From NCBI GenBank assembly GCA_014872785.1, contig WKFJ01000054.1, forward strand, positions 87,902 to 151,901: a DNA stretch of 64,000 nt, given 5' to 3'. This document shows, one piece after another, positions 53,524 through 62,462 of this stretch. A program made the translations under genes and the position numbers. The notes beneath the pieces were generated by a model. It worked only from the letters and a program-made list of their open reading frames with translations. It was not told the DNA's origin and did no database searches. The DNA comes from Alteromonadaceae bacterium (GTDB taxonomy: Bacteria; Pseudomonadota; Gammaproteobacteria; Enterobacterales; Alteromonadaceae). Positions within the stretch are counted from its first letter, which is position 1. The number at the start of each line of letters is the position of its first letter.

Positions 53524-54404
53524 AACCGTCTTGAATGTCGAACCACAGTTTTTTGTTATTTAGCGGCGTTTCTCTGGATAAACTCGGGTTAGAAATTCTA
53601 AAAACTCTTCGGTTTTGAATATTGGTTCGTTCTATTGCATCCTGAATTGCAGCATTGTTTAAAAAATACTTCGTCGTAACTGCCGTCATCAATCGCTTTG
53701 AGTAGTCCGCGTTCCAGAGTATCTGCCAAAGCTTGGTTTTGTTTGCTCGTAAAAAAATACAAGGGCATCGGGTACACTAACATCAAGTCTGACTCTATCG
53801 TTAGATTGAGCTCAGGGCGACTAGCGACTTCATCCCAAGGTTCGTGAACCGCGCGTGGGAAGTAATCGAAGCGCTCTCCATCTAACATGTGAAATAGGTT
53901 GGGGTACTTCACCGGTTTTACCACTGGAATACCTGCATTCTCCAGAATCGGAGTGTCACCCCAATAACGCCCTTGGCCGGCAGACAGTGCGAGCAGATCT
54001 TGAAGGGTATTGACTTGGCTAAACTTCGCTTGTTCACCATTTCGAATAATAAAAATGCGATGCCCCAATAGCCCTTTAAATAAAGGCACTCTAATAGGTA
54101 TAAAATCTTCTTCGAGATCAGGGCGTGTTCCCACCCACATAATAGAAATCTGTCCATCATTAACCATGCCTCGAAGTCTTTCTTGATTCACGTTTTCATG
54201 GTGTTGAGTTAAGCGATATTTATTTTCCGCGTCGTAGGAAAAAGCTAAATTCAGTAAATCTAATGGTAGTTGTTCGCGTGCCCCTTCAGGAACAAAATTC
54301 GTTTTTATTTCTATCTCTGCACCTATTACCTGCCTAGCAATCGCAAGAGTTAGAAAAAGTGTGGCTAAACGGAGTAGAAATTGACGAGACATAATTTTAT
54401 TCAA
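53522..54404 (-). pseudogene. Periplasmic amino-acid-binding-like protein, frame broken near its end
   Basis: An exported SBP_bac_3-like protein (signal peptide LLRLATLFLTLAIARQVIGA; GMVNDGQISIMWVGTRPDLEEDFIPIRVPLFKGLLGHRIFIIR; later YFPRAVHEPWDEV). The uninterrupted frame runs 53598-54404 and ends in FFKQCCNSGCNRTNQYSKPKSF, which is not family-like. In the other frame after the T6 run at 53661-53666 the natural ending appears: LNNAAIQDAIERTNIQNRR...LNNKKLWFDIQDG, stop at 53522-53524. A one-base insertion in the T-run explains the break. Stand-alone receptors of this sort occur near signalling genes; ligand unknown. Confidence 0.75.
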
Positions 54405-54615
54405 GGTAAATTAACAAAATATTTACAAAGAAATGTACTGCGACTTCCCCGGAACTAGAAGCAAAATATTTGAATTAAGGGTAAATATAACGACCATTTT
54501 TCAATGAATACGTATGCACCTAAAGTCGGTTTTTGAATAGGGTTAATTTTGCTTTATTTGATCCGATAGGATAGGTGTTGCATATTTCTTTGCGAATAAA
54601 GAAATAAATGTTTGC

Positions 54616-54621
54616 TATAAT
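54616..54621 (+). promoter_or_regulatory. Extended -10 promoter (TGCTATAAT)
   Basis: TG-N-TATAAT lies about 31 bases before the ATG at 54652. A TTGCGA at 54590 is a possible but distant -35. The rest of 54405-54651 shows no gene. Confidence 0.5.
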
Positions 54622-54651
54622 GCCCAACATAACAACAATATTAGAATCTCC

Positions 54652-55059
54652 ATGAGTCAGACTTCTGGAAAATTACAGCTATCTTTAAACGTGACTGAGC
54701 GCATCCTGGTAATAGAGGCATCTAGTCCGTTTGACAGTAATTTTGCTGAAGAGTATCAACGTCAATTAATCCCATTACGCAACGCGCTTGTAGACAAAGC
54801 CTGGGCCAGTATGGCGGTCATTAGCGGTGACAACGTAATTTTAGCGCCCGAAATAAGACAGTTTTTGGTTGCCGCTATCAGCCAAGCAAGAAACTTGGGC
54901 TTGTGTGCTACCTGCCTAATTCTGCCCGAGAATTGTTCAGAGGAAGCGAAGGTGTTTTGGCACCAACTTTACGAAGAAGCCGGTGTTGAGTATCAACTGG
55001 TAAGCAATCGCGATGATGCATTTGTCTGGCTCACACTTCGCTTGTCAAAAGTACTTTAG
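54652..55059 (+). CDS. STAS-like hypothetical protein
   Basis: A 135-residue protein with alternating strands and helices (ERILVIEASSPFDSNFAEEYQRQLIPLRNALVDKAWASMAVISGD; FLVAAISQARNLGLCATCLIL; WHQLYEEAGVEYQLVSNRDDAFVWL). The layout resembles a single STAS-type domain of the kind used in regulatory switches, but the conserved Ser is not obvious. Family not certain. It is followed after 220 bases by the RyR-domain gene. Confidence 0.65.
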   Translation: MSQTSGKLQLSLNVTERILVIEASSPFDSNFAEEYQRQLIPLRNALVDKAWASMAVISGDNVILAPEIRQFLVAAISQARNLGLCATCLILPENCSEEAKVFWHQLYEEAGVEYQLVSNRDDAFVWLTLRLSKVL

Positions 55060-55280
55060 TCATATTTAACAGTTACTTATCTAGTCGCCCCAATAAATAT
55101 ATTTCGTTACAGGCCTTATAAGGTCGCTTTACCTGCCACTAAAAAACAACATTAGTCGATAGCTTTTGCAGGCTTAGTTATTTTGTGCTTTTATTATGGT
55201 ATCGATATTAAGGATGAGTATTTGATTGGTAGTATTATTTGCCTTAATCGCCGCTAAATATGCCCATGAAGGAAGCATGA

Positions 55281-55571
55281 ATGAAGACATACGAGCCTGC
55301 CGCTGTTCCACTTGATAATGAATCACTTGATCCGGATTTAGAAAGTATTATCGAAAAAATTGCCTATGCTGTACACGAACGGTGGGCGCAAGGGCGTTTG
55401 GATGACGGATGGAAATACGGCGAGACTCGCGACGATACCAAAAAAGAACATCCATGCTTAATTCCTTACGACGATCTATCAGAACAAGAAAGAGACTATG
55501 ACCGAAATACGGCAAGAACGACAATTAAGCTGTTACAACATTTTGGCTATGTTATTCAAAAACGAGCGTAA
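55281..55571 (+). CDS. RyR-domain protein
   Basis: A 96-residue protein consisting of one ryanodine-receptor repeat domain: LESIIEKIAYAVHERWAQGRLDDGWKYGETRDDTKKEHPCLIPYDDLSEQERDYDRNTARTTIKLLQHFGY matches PF02026 closely. Prokaryotic RyR domains are predicted to bind nucleotide-derived ligands in signalling and conflict systems (established prediction, not proven here). It precedes the cyclase-like gene by 55 bases. Confidence 0.88.
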   Translation: MKTYEPAAVPLDNESLDPDLESIIEKIAYAVHERWAQGRLDDGWKYGETRDDTKKEHPCLIPYDDLSEQERDYDRNTARTTIKLLQHFGYVIQKRA

Positions 55572-55626
55572 GCAATCTTGCTTGTTTTTGAAATAAATGG
55601 GTCTTGTCAAATGAGAAAAAACTAGA

Positions 55627-57483
55627 ATGGCTAAAATTGACGATACCGTCGACTCTTTCGCGCTAAAATATGCAATTCCTGCAGACTTGGTAGAGCGCAT
55701 TTGTGACAGCTTCAGCGGTGGCTGCAAGTTCATGCACATCTCTTATTATTTCGTTCGCAAAGGCGAAGATTTACTTGCGCTAGATATCCTGCACCTTGGT
55801 AAAGGACACTATAAAAGCATCCTAGAGTCTCGCGATGCTGACGAAATAGCGCAGTTGGAATATGACATTCATGGCAACATCGATGAACTAACGATTGAAG
55901 AGGGTAAGATTTACCAGAGGCTTGGCTTCTTTCAAGAAGCTATGGTCAGTTTCGATAAAGTTCATGACAAATATCAAACTGATATTGAATACATGGGATT
56001 GCGAGCCAGCCTGTATAAAAGCATGGCGTTTGCGGCCAATTCCGAAGAAGAAAAATTGAGTCTTCTTACCCAGTCGCAAGAGCTTTATTATCGAGTGTAC
56101 CGCAACAATAAAGAGCAATACTGGCACGGAATTAACACAGTATTGGTGAATTTCGTAAAAGGAGATATGCCCTGGTGCCGCAATGTCTTGCATGATTTAG
56201 ACAAAGAAATTGCAAGTCGTATGCAAAATGGTGAGCGAGATTATTGGCTGACGGCAACGTACGCTGAGGTAAAGGTGTACTGGTTTTTGCTAACGGACGA
56301 GATGGATTATCTGGATGCTGCAACAGAACTGTACGCTGAAGCGCAATTAATCGATAACGACATTAGTAAAATCCGTTCATCCATAAAAAACATAAATTTG
56401 TTGTTGGAAACCACCAATCAAAATACGCTGTTGAGCCATTATTCGGCGCTTTGGTTCCCCAAGATAAACGTTATTTTGCTGCCGGGTAGAATGACACAAG
56501 ATGAAACAGCACAGTTCAAAGCAAAAGTAGAAAAACTCAACTTACCTGATGTGCCGAAACACATTAATATCATTGCGGTTCCATCAAAGTCAAATCGAGA
56601 CTTATTAAGTCAGATGGGGTCCCAATTAGATCACGTTGATTGGTTGTATCTGTCTAATGAAGATTTCAATACACTCGAAGCCGATGTAGGCAAGGTGAAA
56701 ATAAACAGCCGAGACGACGATAAATTTTGGTTTTTAAGTGGTCGACAATTAGCGACCAACCAAACGGTAATTGATTATTGGTCTGATTGTTTCACCGGAT
56801 TACAAAAACTGATTGTGAGGCAGTTTACCCATTATGATGTGACAACATTCGGTCGTTGGATCCCACATGAATGCGAAACTTTTACTGAAGAGTTCCCTAC
56901 ATTGAGCCCTGCCAGAGTGCAAAATGAATCGGTAAATGGACATTTGAAAAGCTTCCTAATGGGAGATTTGAGTGGCTACAGCAAATACGATGATTTTCAG
57001 GTGAAAACCTTCGCCCAAAAGGTGTTCGGCGGCATTAGCAAGATCGCAGATAAGTACGGATCATTGATCCAGCGCGATGGTTGGGGAGACGCCTTTTATT
57101 TTGTTTTTGACGATCAAAAAGAATGTCTTGATTGTGCTATGGAAATAAAAGATTTAATCAGTCAATGGCAACGTGAAGATATTCATGAACAGTGGAAATT
57201 ACCAGCGGCCATTTCAATGCGCATAGCAGTGGATACTGCGCCGCTGACCCAGATTACCGATTTTATTGAAGGGAAAACAGGATATACCGGCACTTTCGTC
57301 AGTCGAGTTGCACGAATGGAACCCATTACCCCAATAGGCGCGGTATATTGTGGCATAGGCTGCGCATTGAAAGCGTTAGAAAATGATTTCACCGGCATCA
57401 ACTTCAATTATATGGGAATTAACTCACTACCCAAAAAGTATGGCGTTGAGCACGTGTTTAAAGTGGATTTAGTGGCTGCGTAG
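55627..57483 (+). CDS. TPR (DUF4071-like) protein with class III cyclase-like domain
   Basis: A 618-residue protein. Residues about 90-260 have TPR-like helices (EEGKIYQRLGFFQEAMVSFDKVHDKY; YYRVYRNNKEQYWHGINTVLVNFVKG) like the TRAFs-binding DUF4071 family; about 275-400 form a separate Rossmann-like part. Residues about 440-600 look like a class III nucleotidyl cyclase: MGDLSGYSKYDDF with a metal Asp, RDGWGDAFYFVF with the second, and TGTFVSRVARMEPI, where the usual Asn is Ser. It probably makes or senses a cyclic nucleotide; activity is uncertain. The next gene follows after 24 bases. Confidence 0.82.
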   Translation: MAKIDDTVDSFALKYAIPADLVERICDSFSGGCKFMHISYYFVRKGEDLLALDILHLGKGHYKSILESRDADEIAQLEYDIHGNIDELTIEEGKIYQRLGFFQEAMVSFDKVHDKYQTDIEYMGLRASLYKSMAFAANSEEEKLSLLTQSQELYYRVYRNNKEQYWHGINTVLVNFVKGDMPWCRNVLHDLDKEIASRMQNGERDYWLTATYAEVKVYWFLLTDEMDYLDAATELYAEAQLIDNDISKIRSSIKNINLLLETTNQNTLLSHYSALWFPKINVILLPGRMTQDETAQFKAKVEKLNLPDVPKHINIIAVPSKSNRDLLSQMGSQLDHVDWLYLSNEDFNTLEADVGKVKINSRDDDKFWFLSGRQLATNQTVIDYWSDCFTGLQKLIVRQFTHYDVTTFGRWIPHECETFTEEFPTLSPARVQNESVNGHLKSFLMGDLSGYSKYDDFQVKTFAQKVFGGISKIADKYGSLIQRDGWGDAFYFVFDDQKECLDCAMEIKDLISQWQREDIHEQWKLPAAISMRIAVDTAPLTQITDFIEGKTGYTGTFVSRVARMEPITPIGAVYCGIGCALKALENDFTGINFNYMGINSLPKKYGVEHVFKVDLVAA

Positions 57484-57507
57484 CGGGCTCACAATAGAAG
57501 AAGTATC

Positions 57508-60500
57508 TTGAAAAAGTTAAAAGTTTTCATCTCATCACCTAATGACGTTGAAATAGAGCGTCAAGTTTGCATGCAAGTCATCCATCGCGTTGGCCTGCAA
57601 TTTCGAGATCGAGTTGAGCTTGTTCCCGTAATGTGGGAACGCGAGCCTTTGTTAGCAAGTGGTCATTTTCAAGAGTCTTTGGATCCGCGCGATTCTGACA
57701 TCATGGTATGTATATTGTGGTCACGAATGGGCTCGCCGTTGCCACCGGAGTTTGTCGAAGATGGCATTGAAGAAGGAATTACGGGAACCGGTTGGGAGTT
57801 CAAAGTTGCGGTTGAATCCCATGATGAATCAGGGACCCCCGAAATATTGGTGTACCGAAAAACTGCACCGCTAACTACGCAGATAATTTCGGGTTCAGAA
57901 GAACATTTAAAAGCCATTTCTGACCAGCAAGAAGTTAACCGTTTTTTCAGTGATAACTTTCACAATGACGACGAAAACAAAACCTTTAAGCGAGCCTATT
58001 TTCAATTTGATGAAATTGAACAGTTTGAGTTAAAGCTTGAAGAACATCTTTATTCACTGGTGAAAGCTAAACTCACTAGTGAGTTATCCGCAGGGCAAGA
58101 CGGTCAGCATATTACTTGGTTTCAAGGATCCCCATATCGAGGCCTATGCGCTTTTGAATTAGAACATAAAGATGTCTTTTTCGGCCGCACCAAACCAATT
58201 GGCGACATAGTTACCTATTTCAAACAAAGCAATGAGAAAGGTTTACCTTTCCTTATGTTACTGGGCATGAGCGGTAGTGGTAAATCGTCATTGATGAATG
58301 CGGGTTTATTGCCGCTTTACTTATCTCCTAGGGTTATTGATTACGACGTAGGGCATGTTGAATTGATACGTATCCAACCTGGCAAGATAGACTGTAGAAA
58401 TGGTTTCTTGAGGGGGTTTTGCCAAGCGATTGTTGACTCTGTTCCTGAATTTGTTGATGCGGAACTGGATGGTGAAGTATTCCTTGAACACTTGTCACTG
58501 TCACCCAAGAGTTTCGCTCTTACGGTAAACCAGGCTATTAAAGGCATCCGTGAAAAGAAAACATTACACGCGAATGTTAAAGCCAAGTTTTTGTTAGTCA
58601 TTGATCAAACAGAAGAACTCTACACCACAGATGAAATAAGCCTCGAAGATCAATCGAAGTTTTGGGAACTGGTATATAACCTGATTCAAAGTGGCGGCTT
58701 TTGGTGTATTGGTACCATGCGCACCGATTTTGTCGGTATGGCATCTGGTAGTAAGTTGATAGAATTGATGCGAGGTGAAGGTCAATACACTTTGCAGCCT
58801 TTCAAAGATTCTGAGCTCGAACAGATCATGGTGCAGCCAGCAAAGGCTGCCGGTTTACATTTCGAAAAAAACGAACAAGGTGTCAGCCTAGCTTCGGTTA
58901 TTCGAGATGATTGTCGCGGACAACCAGGTGTTTTACCGTTGTTAGAGTTTTGTTTGGATGAACTCTATAAGTTACGCGACGAGAACAAGAATGCATTAAC
59001 CTTTGCGGCCTATCATGAGGAACTTGGCGGGTTAATCGGCGCTATTGCGCGCAAAGCGGACTCGGTACTAGAGCATTTTAATCAGGAGTTTGATGCCGAT
59101 TCGGTTCTGCCCAACGTGTTGAACAATTTAATTGCGTTTAACCCTGACAACTCTGAAGCTCAGGCAAGTGCAAAATATGCGGACTTAGACAGCTTTCCTG
59201 TCGGCACCAAAGAACGTCGTTTGGTAGAATCGCTTGTTGAAGAGCGCTTGCTTATTCAAACTGAAGGTAAAGTTCGTGTTGCCCATGAAGCCATTATCAG
59301 TCACTGGCGTCGTGTACAGCAATGGCTGGCAATTGATATCGAATTTCAACTCTGGAAGGCGCGCACGCAGCGCGAAGCTGTGCAGTGGATTGCTGACAAT
59401 AAATTAGCAGAACGACTATTGCCAAGCGGTAAGCCGTTGACTGATGCAGTCACTTGGATCAACTCTCGCCGCCATAATATTGAAGAAGAAATTGTCGCTT
59501 ATATTGAAGCTTCTCAGCGTCGGGAATCCAGGCGCAAACGCCTTGTTTCTTGGGGCGCCGGTGCGCTGGTATTAGTAATAAGTTTGTTTGCTACTTATTC
59601 GTTTTGGCAATACAACGTCGCAAGTGAGCAACGCAATATAGCACTTATTAATCAATCTCAGTTCTTAGCAGAATTAGTGCGGCAAAAAAACGCAGAAACC
59701 CAATATGACACATCGCTATTACTGGGTCTTAATGGTTTGCCCGGTGAATACGGTGGAGAACGTCCCTGGATTGATGAATTGGCGGTGCAAGTAGGAATTG
59801 CCAAGATATACAACCATAAAAAAATGGTGCTGCCACTTGAATCGCTTGTAAATGATGCGTGTATCAGTACCAAAGGTGATTTAATTGCCGGGGTGAGTGC
59901 TAATGGTAAAGCGACTATTTGGTCTGCTCAAACGGGCGAGAATCTGAAGGAGTTCTACCACACTAGTGCCTTATCAAAAATCAACTTTGCAAAAGACGAC
60001 AAAGCGCTTTTTCTCGCCTCTGTCGATGGCACGATATTCAAATGGGATTTGTTATCGGGAAAAACTCTATTTACCGTTAATAATGACACACAAGTTTTGG
60101 ATTTAGCGCTAAGTGAAGACGGAAAATGGCTAGTGGCAGGTCTGAGAGGAAACTACGCTTCAGTAATAGACGCAAATACAGGTGAAGTCGCATTAAAAGT
60201 TAGTCACGATGATGTGATCCACAAAACAGCCATCTCACGAGATAATAGATTTATCGCAACTGCTTCTAGTGATGGCACCGGAAAAATATGGGAAAGAGCA
60301 ACAGGTGAACTAGTTCATACCGTCGATTTTGAACGAAGAGTTGAGACGGTTCAGTTTCACCCCAATGGTCAATTGGTCGCCTTTGGCTCTTATGATAGTA
60401 AGGCGGTTCTTATAGATGCATTTACCGGCCGGTCGTTATTTGACGTTAAAATAAACGGTAAAGTTTGGAATATCAGTTTTAGTGCCCAAGGCGATAAGAT

Positions 60501-61956
60501 GGCAGTAAGTGGGGAGCAGGGGACGATATACACCTACAGCGTACCAGATGGAGAATTGATAAGCGAAAAGCAACATCAGGATTCTGTCTACAGCATAGAG
60601 TTCGATGTTACTGGTAATGAACTAATTTCAGCATCTAGAGATAACTCGGTGATTCGATGGGACATCCTCAACGGGCATAAACTACAGGTAATGTCGCATT
60701 TAGACGATGTTTTGTTTGCCAAATACTTGCCCAACAGCGAAATGATTGTGGCGGGTGGCTATGATGGTGAAGTAACAGTGTGGGAAAAAGGCTCAGATAG
60801 TAAAGTACTCGAATCTCATCACGAAGCCTCTGGCACCTGGGCCGAAACGAGTTATGATGGTAAGTATTTATCAGCTGTGTATTACGATGGTGAAATAAAG
60901 CTTTGGGACGTCAGCGAAAAAAGAGAGCTTTGGAACAATAGACATTCAAGAAGAGCTTATTTCACAACGTTTTCACCTGATCAAAAGTATGTTTTAAGCG
61001 CGTCTGCAGATGGTTATGTTAACGAATGGGGTGTTGAGAATGGCGAACTGCATCGCATGTATAAACACCCGGCAACTGTCAGGCACGCCAGTTACTCTGC
61101 AAATGGCAAATACCTTGTCACCGGGAGTTACGATAACAAAGTCCGTCTATGGGATAGAGAAAGTGGCAGAGTTATTTATGAGTACTCCCATCAAAACTGG
61201 GTAACGACAACTGATTTTCATGAGAATGACGACCTATTTCTATCTGCATCATACGACGGCACTATCGGAATTCACTCGATAACGGGAGAACTCAAACATT
61301 TATTTGAACATGGTCTGGAAATTTACGATGCGTCTTTCGATGAGTCTCAGGATGCGGTTTATTCAGGCTCTTCAGATGCCAGGTTGGTTAAATGGAGTTT
61401 GGTCTCAGGTGAATTGGAACAGGTTTTTCAGCACAAAGATGGTGTATGGCGTTTTTCTTTTGCCAATCAAAACCCTTGGGTAGTGAGTGCAAGCTGGGAT
61501 GACACCGCCATAGTTTGGGATAAAAACACCGGTGAACAACTCTTCAGATTCGAAGCGGATGACGATTTTATAAGCGCTCATTTTAGCGAAAATGATGAAT
61601 TTTTGTTAACCGCATCTCAAGGTAAATCCATTAGATTGTGGGGCGTTAAAGAAGAGATTTTATTCCAGGAGTTTACCCATGAAGAAGGGGTTTCTTTCAG
61701 CGCATTCTCAACTGATTTTAAACATGTACTTACCGCTGGCGACGATGGCAAAGTTAATATGTGGAAAATTAATGATGGCTTATTTGAACTCAAGGCACTA
61801 ACGTCACAGAGCAATAGAGGCACTAAACGTTCTGCATTTACAGACTCGATTTATGACAATCTCCCGGTCAACCGCCGCTGCTTGAGCGACAAAGAGCGTA
61901 AGATGAACTTTTTACCCGAACATACCCCTTCTGACATTGCTAAAAAGTCTTGTTAA
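57508..61956 (+). CDS. DUF4062-STAND NTPase-TM-WD40 protein
   Basis: A 1482-residue protein. DUF4062 lies at about 3-140 (KVFISSPNDVEIERQVC). The STAND NTPase starts near 205 (PYRGLCAFELEHKDVFFGR) with Walker A GMSGSGKSS at about 253-261 and Walker B FLLVIDQTEELY near 360. One membrane helix is predicted at about 680-698 (GAGALVLVISLFATYSFW). About fifteen WD40-like blades follow from 770 to 1440. The layout is NLR-like: a sensor propeller controlling an oligomerising NTPase. The start is a TTG at 57508 with GAAGAAG upstream. Operon with the RyR and cyclase-like genes. Confidence 0.9.
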   Translation: MKKLKVFISSPNDVEIERQVCMQVIHRVGLQFRDRVELVPVMWEREPLLASGHFQESLDPRDSDIMVCILWSRMGSPLPPEFVEDGIEEGITGTGWEFKVAVESHDESGTPEILVYRKTAPLTTQIISGSEEHLKAISDQQEVNRFFSDNFHNDDENKTFKRAYFQFDEIEQFELKLEEHLYSLVKAKLTSELSAGQDGQHITWFQGSPYRGLCAFELEHKDVFFGRTKPIGDIVTYFKQSNEKGLPFLMLLGMSGSGKSSLMNAGLLPLYLSPRVIDYDVGHVELIRIQPGKIDCRNGFLRGFCQAIVDSVPEFVDAELDGEVFLEHLSLSPKSFALTVNQAIKGIREKKTLHANVKAKFLLVIDQTEELYTTDEISLEDQSKFWELVYNLIQSGGFWCIGTMRTDFVGMASGSKLIELMRGEGQYTLQPFKDSELEQIMVQPAKAAGLHFEKNEQGVSLASVIRDDCRGQPGVLPLLEFCLDELYKLRDENKNALTFAAYHEELGGLIGAIARKADSVLEHFNQEFDADSVLPNVLNNLIAFNPDNSEAQASAKYADLDSFPVGTKERRLVESLVEERLLIQTEGKVRVAHEAIISHWRRVQQWLAIDIEFQLWKARTQREAVQWIADNKLAERLLPSGKPLTDAVTWINSRRHNIEEEIVAYIEASQRRESRRKRLVSWGAGALVLVISLFATYSFWQYNVASEQRNIALINQSQFLAELVRQKNAETQYDTSLLLGLNGLPGEYGGERPWIDELAVQVGIAKIYNHKKMVLPLESLVNDACISTKGDLIAGVSANGKATIWSAQTGENLKEFYHTSALSKINFAKDDKALFLASVDGTIFKWDLLSGKTLFTVNNDTQVLDLALSEDGKWLVAGLRGNYASVIDANTGEVALKVSHDDVIHKTAISRDNRFIATASSDGTGKIWERATGELVHTVDFERRVETVQFHPNGQLVAFGSYDSKAVLIDAFTGRSLFDVKINGKVWNISFSAQGDKMAVSGEQGTIYTYSVPDGELISEKQHQDSVYSIEFDVTGNELISASRDNSVIRWDILNGHKLQVMSHLDDVLFAKYLPNSEMIVAGGYDGEVTVWEKGSDSKVLESHHEASGTWAETSYDGKYLSAVYYDGEIKLWDVSEKRELWNNRHSRRAYFTTFSPDQKYVLSASADGYVNEWGVENGELHRMYKHPATVRHASYSANGKYLVTGSYDNKVRLWDRESGRVIYEYSHQNWVTTTDFHENDDLFLSASYDGTIGIHSITGELKHLFEHGLEIYDASFDESQDAVYSGSSDARLVKWSLVSGELEQVFQHKDGVWRFSFANQNPWVVSASWDDTAIVWDKNTGEQLFRFEADDDFISAHFSENDEFLLTASQGKSIRLWGVKEEILFQEFTHEEGVSFSAFSTDFKHVLTAGDDGKVNMWKINDGLFELKALTSQSNRGTKRSAFTDSIYDNLPVNRRCLSDKERKMNFLPEHTPSDIAKKSC

Positions 61957-62105
61957 ATCATATACTTGAATTATTAGTCGGTGCATTTGCTAGTCCGTGA
62001 AATAAACATTGTTTTTTCTCAAATATATATGGCAATTATCATTTTTAATAACTACGTTTAAATATGAAGCGGTAAAATAATATTTCTTAAAAATGGAGAA
62101 AGAAA

Positions 62106-62459
62106 ATGTCTACATCAGAAAAATTGCCTGGGTTTGAACTAAATTATCACGATGAATTTGCAGCCAATGATTCGTCGCTTATTCCAAGAGCAGACCGAAC
62201 CGTTTGTGCAAAAATTCAAGCAACCATGATTTACCCCAACAACAAAACTTGTAAAGTCGATTTTGATTTTGACCATGATAAAGGGGATAGCCGTTTGGCG
62301 GTCATGGCGATGGATGATTGGGGCGCTGAGCTTATCGCCGATGCTTACAGATACCGTTATGGCGAAAAAGCCGCGCAAGACTTGTTGGCGCATTGGCATA
62401 AACGCTACCCTGAAACGGGAAGAAAAGCCGGCTTTTTGTTTTTGCGAAAGCCCGAGTAA
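62106..62459 (+). CDS. Hypothetical 117-residue protein paired with the CGRKGC repeat protein
   Basis: A soluble protein starting MSTSEKLPGFELNYHDEF, with a core of CAKIQATMIYPNNKTCKVDFDFDHDKGDSRLAVMAMDDWGAELIADAYRYRYG. There is no signal peptide. GGAGAAAG lies just before the ATG. No family recognised. It is followed after 3 bases by the repeat-protein gene, so the two are almost certainly co-translated. The 61957-62105 gap may hold their own promoter. Confidence 0.7.
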   Translation: MSTSEKLPGFELNYHDEFAANDSSLIPRADRTVCAKIQATMIYPNNKTCKVDFDFDHDKGDSRLAVMAMDDWGAELIADAYRYRYGEKAAQDLLAHWHKRYPETGRKAGFLFLRKPE

Positions 62460-62462
62460 TTT

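Noticed and set aside
62033..62042. Fur-like half site before the 117-residue gene
   Set aside because: Only one half (ATTATCA) matches; the other half agrees at two of seven positions.
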